64,000 bases of DNA from CAZZKJ01 sp964654695. GTDB lineage: Bacteria > Krumholzibacteriota > Krumholzibacteriia > WVZY01. The translations under genes and the position numbers were made by a program. The notes under the pieces were generated by a model. The model ran no database searches and was not told the DNA's origin. It was given only the letters and a program-made list of their open reading frames with translations. This document shows positions 59,625 through 64,000 of the stretch, one piece after another. The DNA lies in the NCBI GenBank assembly GCA_964654695.1, contig CAZZKJ010000008.1:21837-85836 (forward strand), read 5' to 3'. Within the stretch, counting starts at the first letter, position 1, and each line of letters opens with the position of its first letter.

Positions 59625-62600
59625 ATGAACAAGTTATGTGGTTCTGTGATGACGAAAATCCTCAGTTTTGCCTTGCTGGGATTATTGCTGGCAGCCGGGG
59701 GAACCTCGGCCTCCGTGCCGCCCGCGGGATTTGATATATTAAGCCGATCCCAAGCGGAGTATGTGCTGAATGCGGCTCAAAGCGTTTCATTTTCCAACCA
59801 GGTTTCTACAACCGTTTCTCCCGTTTACGACATATCGATTGTTCCTCCCGGCAGCATTTACTCTCCGGCTTATGATCTTCAGGGGTATGCGGGCGATACC
59901 GTCTACTGCAATTTTATATTGCGAAATTACGGTAATGCTCGTGATTCGCTGAGTTTGAATTACAGCGCAGTGCCGCCCTCCGGTTTTGCACCGAAGAATA
60001 TTGTTTTTTTTCACGATTTGAATTCAAACGGTTTTTTAGACGGCGGCGAATCCTTTCCGCCATATTTCGTTATTCCGAGCGGTGACAGTGCCGCCGCCGC
60101 TGCCGCTGTGATTTTTCCCGACAGCGCCGATTCACGAGTTTCTTTCGATAAGATTGAGGCCGTGTCCCTTTCAGATGTCTCCGCGTCGGATGAGAGCACA
60201 ATAAAAATGAATTTCCTTGGGCCGCTTTCGAGCTCGATTTTTATCGGTCCGGCCGGCAATCCCTTGGCCCTGCCGGGAGGTGATAACAGTTCGGACGATG
60301 TTACTGTAATAAGACCCTTTATTCATCAGACAAGCGTTACATTCGTAAATGAAATATTTAACAAAAGCTCGGTGCCCGATGTCGTCACCCTCAATATTCC
60401 TCAGGGCGCCGGAGCCGCGCCGCAGCTTTCGATTACTTTTCTTGACACATCGGGAGCGCTTATTCCCCGGTCTCCGCTGGGCGGCGACAACTTTCTCTTG
60501 GGGATTGTAGGCGGAAATGAAATTAAAAAAGTACTTGTTAACGTGTCGGGTTCCGGAGAACCCATATCCAGGATAATCGACCAATCCTTATCCATACCCG
60601 TAAAGGCCGTTTCTCTTATTGATTCAACCCGAGAGAACACAACTGTAGACCGCATAGATGCGGCAAGCGAAGCATCTCTTTCGGCGGTTATTTCAATAAA
60701 GCAGACTTTCAAACAACAGACGGCGGCGGCGGGGGATATTGTGACTCTTCTCATCGACATTTGCAATTTAAGCGATAGCGTACGGGTGGATAACATTGTC
60801 GTTTCGGAATCTTATCAAGATGAACTCGAATTCTTAAGCAGTCCGAATTTTCAAAAAGCCGGCAGCGGTCTTGCTTGGAGCGCGGGTTTTCTTGATGGCG
60901 GGGAGAAAAAGTCAGCGAGTATAAAATTCTTGTGCGCCGGCAGATTATCCCGAGGCAAAGTAAAAGCTTCCGGAAAAGTCCGAGGTATAACGGAATTCAG
61001 CGACAATGTTTCCGCCGGACCTGCCGTTAGCATCCTGGGAATCGATAATGATATTTTTGCCGCCGAGGGAATAATATTCGGCGACGTGTTCGTCGATCGC
61101 AACGAGGATGGAATTCGCAACGTAAATGAAGAGGGAATAGCCGGCGCTGCGGTCTACCTTGACAGCGGAGAATATGCGCTGACGGATTCCCTCGGCAAAT
61201 TCACGCTTCCAAGGGCGTTTTCCGGATACAGGGTTGTCAGGCTTGACGAGTCGACAATCCCGGCGGTTTTTGTTTCGAAGGAGCCGGCCGAAGAAGATCA
61301 AAAAGCATTCTCTATGACCCGGCTGGTTCACCTGCTAGAGGGAGGTAATGCGGCGCTCTTGTTCCCGTTTGTCGAGTGCCTCGATTCCAAACCTGAAGCG
61401 GCGCTTGTAAAGAGACAAATAACGTGTCAGGAAAAAGTAAGCATCCAAAAAAAATCACGGATGTTGTATCAAACCCTGTCAGTCCCGAGTTCTCATTTCG
61501 AAACCGGCAAATCCTATCTTAAGAGTTATCCAATAGATAAGCTGCGGAGCGCAACCCCGTTTATCCTGTCTCATCCCGGCTGGCGCATTCTCCTTGAAGG
61601 CCATACCGACAGTATTCCAATCCACACGCGCGAATTTCCTTCAAATTATGAGCTCTCACTCGCGAGGGCGGGGTCTGTAAAGAATTTTCTCACCGCCAAC
61701 GGTGTTCCTCCGGGCAGGATCTCGATTCGCGGCTGCGGAAGCGAAAGACCCCTGGCGTCCAACGCCGCAGCTGAAGGAAGGGCCATAAACCGGCGCGTTG
61801 AGCTTTTATTGGTTCCTCCGGGGATTTCCAAGGATGATGCAAAGGAATTGGAGCGGGTAAAAATGGAGATGAATTCGATACCCGTTTCCACGGATACCTG
61901 TAAGGTCAATCTCATATGGAACTTTTCATCCGATTCGCCGCATCCTATGGATTTGCGTCTGGCGTTGACAATTCCCGAGCGCTTTTCCGCTCCTAGAGTG
62001 GAGGTTTTTAGAGACGGGATGCCGGTAGAGGAAGACGAAACCGCATTTATTATAAACGGTTTCAGGCGATCTTCCGGTCTTGATGTCCGCATGGAATTTT
62101 TAGCCGCCGCCGCCGATACTTTGTTCATTGATAAGATCAAAGCAAATTTCACTCTTAAGAGCCCGGTATTATCACGCAGATCGAAAACCGGTTCCGGGAG
62201 ACCACTTGATTTCAGAAATGCCGTTCTCAGTCCCTTAACATTTGAAAACAGCAAGGTTTCAACAAGAGTTTTTTCAATAATCGAATGGCGCGAGGAACTG
62301 AACACTCCAACAGCTGCGTCCGCGGATGTACCCGGTTCCGTTTCGATAGAACCGCCCGCAAATTCTTATGACGGAGATGCAAAAGGCGCGGTGCTGATTA
62401 GACCGCATGAGAATAGAGTATATTCGAAGAGAGACCGTATCACCGTGGAAGCAGCAGTTCCGTTGGGGGACGTTTATTCATTGTGGTGCAATGGAGAAGA
62501 AGTTTCTGAAAAGATCATCGGCAAGAAAATAATAGACACACACCAGAGAAAGAAAAATATAATTTGGTATGGGGTTAAAATCAGAAAAGGATGGAATCGA

Positions 62601-64000
62601 CTGGTTTTAAATGCCGCTGCCGCCGATGGACGAATCGTGTCTGATTCAATAAATGTCGCCCTCAGCGGAAGACCCGCCGTTCTCGAATGTCTTTCGAAAA
62701 GAGTGCTTATACCGGCAGACGGGCGTTCCGGCGCATTAGTTCGCTTCGCGGTTAAGGATCGACTCGGACTGCCTCCTGCGGATGGAATGATTGCGACTAT
62801 TATAAAGGGAGACTCCCTGGCGAGCAATGCTGACGCCTGTCCGGATATGCAGGGACTGCAAGTAATGAGTTCGAACGGGCATTTCGAGATTGGTCTTAAA
62901 AGCTCCTCCGTTACCGGCAGAAGCAACCTGGTGCTTGAACTCGGCGGTCTCGCCGCAGGCTGCCCGGTATCATATATTCCCGCCCGCAGGCTGATGTTAA
63001 TGTCCGGGATCGTACAAGCCCACGCCGGGGTTTTCAATAAAACCGGTCCCGATAAGGTATTGGGAATTGAGAATTATGCCGACGGTCCGGCCGCCGGCGG
63101 ACAATCGCGCCTGTTTCTGCAGGGAACGACTTACGGCGGAATGAATCTGACCCTCAGGATGGATTCGCACAAGCGCTACGAAGATCAACTTCTGAAATCG
63201 ATCAATCCCGACAGGGGATATTCCTTTTACGGCGACGCGTCGCAGTTGAATTTTGCAGCTCCTGCCGTAGGAGGCAATTATGTCGCTTTGGAAAAAAATG
63301 AATCCTTTGTGCGCTACGGCGATTTCAAGACGAGTTTATCGACCGGCGAATTCCTGCGTTATTCAAGAGCAGTGAATGGAGTGGATGCCGCCCTGGTAAA
63401 TGCACATAAGGCTTTCAAAGGATTTGTAACAAAAACCGATTTTATTACATGCAAAGACGAAATCCAGGCGGACGGAACCAGCGGTTATTATTATTTACGA
63501 AAATCGCCTCTTGTTGAAAATTCTGAAAAAATCGTTTTGGAGACGCGCGATCGCTACCAGCCCGAGCACATCATCGATGTCAGGCCTTTGATTCAAAATC
63601 GCGATTATACCATGAACTATTTCGACGGTTCTTTGTTGTTCAAAGAACCGATTCCGGTTTTCGACCGCGGTTTCAATCCTGTTTACATAGTTGCTATCTA
63701 TGAAATACGTGGGAGGGATACGCAGGAGAGACCGCGGTACTTATACGGCGTGAGTGGAAGCATTGCAAGAGGCGGCGCGGCGAATATCCATTTATCAGCC
63801 GTCAAAAAAGAGGGAGAGGGAAGAGGGTACAGTCTGTACGGATTCAGCGCAAAAGGATCGGCGGCGGGTGTTTCGCTGTTGTCGGAATTTGCCCGGAGCG
63901 AAGATGAGATAGCCGGCGAGGGCAATGCCTATAAAATAGAAACATCCTTCAACCGGGAAATCGAAGCCCTAATCTCACCCTCCGTCAAATCACAATCAAT
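59625..64000 (+). CDS. Giant outer-membrane surface protein: Ig-like modules, SdrD_B-like domain, internal OmpA domain, long beta-rich C-terminal part (truncated by window edge)
   Basis: An uninterrupted frame of at least 1458 codons runs off the right edge. Start is ATG 59625 or in-frame ATG 59649, neither with a ribosome site. The signal is MTKILSFALLGLLLAAGG. Early modules (NFILRNYGNARDSLSLNYS, FHDLNSNGFLDGGES) match those of the preceding repeat protein. Residues 486-530 (GDVFVDRNEDGIRNVNEEGI, then a DSLGKFTLP strand) form an SdrD_B/carboxypeptidase-regulatory-like domain. Residues 655-725 are an OmpA peptidoglycan-binding domain: LEGHTDS, NYELSLARAGSVKNFL, GRAINRRVELLL. After about 1150, amphipathic strands dominate (RLFLQGTTYGGMNLTLRMDS, IDVRPLIQNRDYTMNYFDGS, RYLYGVSGSIARGG), as in barrel-type proteins. 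It probably anchors a surface structure to peptidoglycan and the outer membrane. Confidence 0.85.
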   Translation, partial: MNKLCGSVMTKILSFALLGLLLAAGGTSASVPPAGFDILSRSQAEYVLNAAQSVSFSNQVSTTVSPVYDISIVPPGSIYSPAYDLQGYAGDTVYCNFILRNYGNARDSLSLNYSAVPPSGFAPKNIVFFHDLNSNGFLDGGESFPPYFVIPSGDSAAAAAAVIFPDSADSRVSFDKIEAVSLSDVSASDESTIKMNFLGPLSSSIFIGPAGNPLALPGGDNSSDDVTVIRPFIHQTSVTFVNEIFNKSSVPDVVTLNIPQGAGAAPQLSITFLDTSGALIPRSPLGGDNFLLGIVGGNEIKKVLVNVSGSGEPISRIIDQSLSIPVKAVSLIDSTRENTTVDRIDAASEASLSAVISIKQTFKQQTAAAGDIVTLLIDICNLSDSVRVDNIVVSESYQDELEFLSSPNFQKAGSGLAWSAGFLDGGEKKSASIKFLCAGRLSRGKVKASGKVRGITEFSDNVSAGPAVSILGIDNDIFAAEGIIFGDVFVDRNEDGIRNVNEEGIAGAAVYLDSGEYALTDSLGKFTLPRAFSGYRVVRLDESTIPAVFVSKEPAEEDQKAFSMTRLVHLLEGGNAALLFPFVECLDSKPEAALVKRQITCQEKVSIQKKSRMLYQTLSVPSSHFETGKSYLKSYPIDKLRSATPFILSHPGWRILLEGHTDSIPIHTREFPSNYELSLARAGSVKNFLTANGVPPGRISIRGCGSERPLASNAAAEGRAINRRVELLLVPPGISKDDAKELERVKMEMNSIPVSTDTCKVNLIWNFSSDSPHPMDLRLALTIPERFSAPRVEVFRDGMPVEEDETAFIINGFRRSSGLDVRMEFLAAAADTLFIDKIKANFTLKSPVLSRRSKTGSGRPLDFRNAVLSPLTFENSKVSTRVFSIIEWREELNTPTAASADVPGSVSIEPPANSYDGDAKGAVLIRPHENRVYSKRDRITVEAAVPLGDVYSLWCNGEEVSEKIIGKKIIDTHQRKKNIIWYGVKIRKGWNRLVLNAAAADGRIVSDSINVALSGRPAVLECLSKRVLIPADGRSGALVRFAVKDRLGLPPADGMIATIIKGDSLASNADACPDMQGLQVMSSNGHFEIGLKSSSVTGRSNLVLELGGLAAGCPVSYIPARRLMLMSGIVQAHAGVFNKTGPDKVLGIENYADGPAAGGQSRLFLQGTTYGGMNLTLRMDSHKRYEDQLLKSINPDRGYSFYGDASQLNFAAPAVGGNYVALEKNESFVRYGDFKTSLSTGEFLRYSRAVNGVDAALVNAHKAFKGFVTKTDFITCKDEIQADGTSGYYYLRKSPLVENSEKIVLETRDRYQPEHIIDVRPLIQNRDYTMNYFDGSLLFKEPIPVFDRGFNPVYIVAIYEIRGRDTQERPRYLYGVSGSIARGGAANIHLSAVKKEGEGRGYSLYGFSAKGSAAGVSLLSEFARSEDEIAGEGNAYKIETSFNREIEALISPSVKSQS

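Noticed and set aside
1..64000. Mobile elements, prophage, defence systems, tRNA or rRNA genes
   Set aside because: No transposase, integrase, phage, restriction or CRISPR-associated protein was recognised among the translated frames, and no tRNA or rRNA sequence was noticed; detection of tRNAs by eye is not exhaustive.

Overview
The window is 64 kb of bacterial chromosome from a diderm (Gram-negative-type) organism. Genes are densely packed and no rRNA, tRNA, CRISPR array, insertion sequence, integrase or phage gene was recognised. Several traits fit an FCB-related candidate phylum (Krumholzibacteriota/Eisenbacteria/Latescibacterota-like). These are a very short AtpC, a FlgD-like Ig tail on an FG-GAP protein, a DUF5916 barrel protein, M1 peptidases carrying HEAT repeats or an Omp85-like barrel, and many outer-membrane barrels. 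The placement is inferred from gene content only, since no marker gene was compared with a database.

Left part (1-20.5 kb): the start of a dCMP deaminase gene lies downstream of hflK-hflC. Next come a divergent AsmA-like protein, an operon for an ABC-2 exporter plus a secreted M28 peptidase, an RluA-type pseudouridine synthase, an MFS transporter and a GAF-PAS histidine kinase. A complete ten-gene ATP synthase operon (atpZ-I-B-E-F-H-A-G-D-C, minus strand) follows, read from a well-formed sigma70 promoter at 20522-20550.

Middle part (20.5-56 kb): this holds a GT2 glycosyltransferase, RmlD, an M1 aminopeptidase with HEAT repeats and an FG-GAP propeller protein in one direction. A TPR-linked phosphodiesterase, GpmI, a GT-C membrane protein, a mono-haem barrel protein and a DegT aminotransferase follow. 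A methionine-cycle operon (metK, trans-sulfuration enzyme) continues into a ParB-like gene and an M1 peptidase-Omp85 fusion. Divergent from metK is a PII-like protein followed by two CPA2-type antiporters. Then come a GAF membrane protein, a DUF5916 barrel, a GT39-TPR protein, a sulfatase-fold lipoprotein, phosphofructokinase and an NtrB/NtrC-type two-component pair.

Right part (56-64 kb): this is the most distinctive region. After a 620-base leader without genes come three secreted proteins in a row: a single DUF11-like domain protein, a 900-residue protein of repeated Ig-like modules, and a giant protein (at least 1458 codons, cut by the window edge). The giant protein joins the same modules to an SdrD_B-like domain, an internal OmpA peptidoglycan-binding domain and a long beta-rich C-terminal part. 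An intrinsic-terminator-like hairpin sits before the giant gene. I read this as an envelope-anchored surface-structure operon.

Taken together the window is core energy, methionine and glycolysis metabolism interleaved with cell-envelope and secreted-protein genes. Nothing points to recent horizontal transfer.
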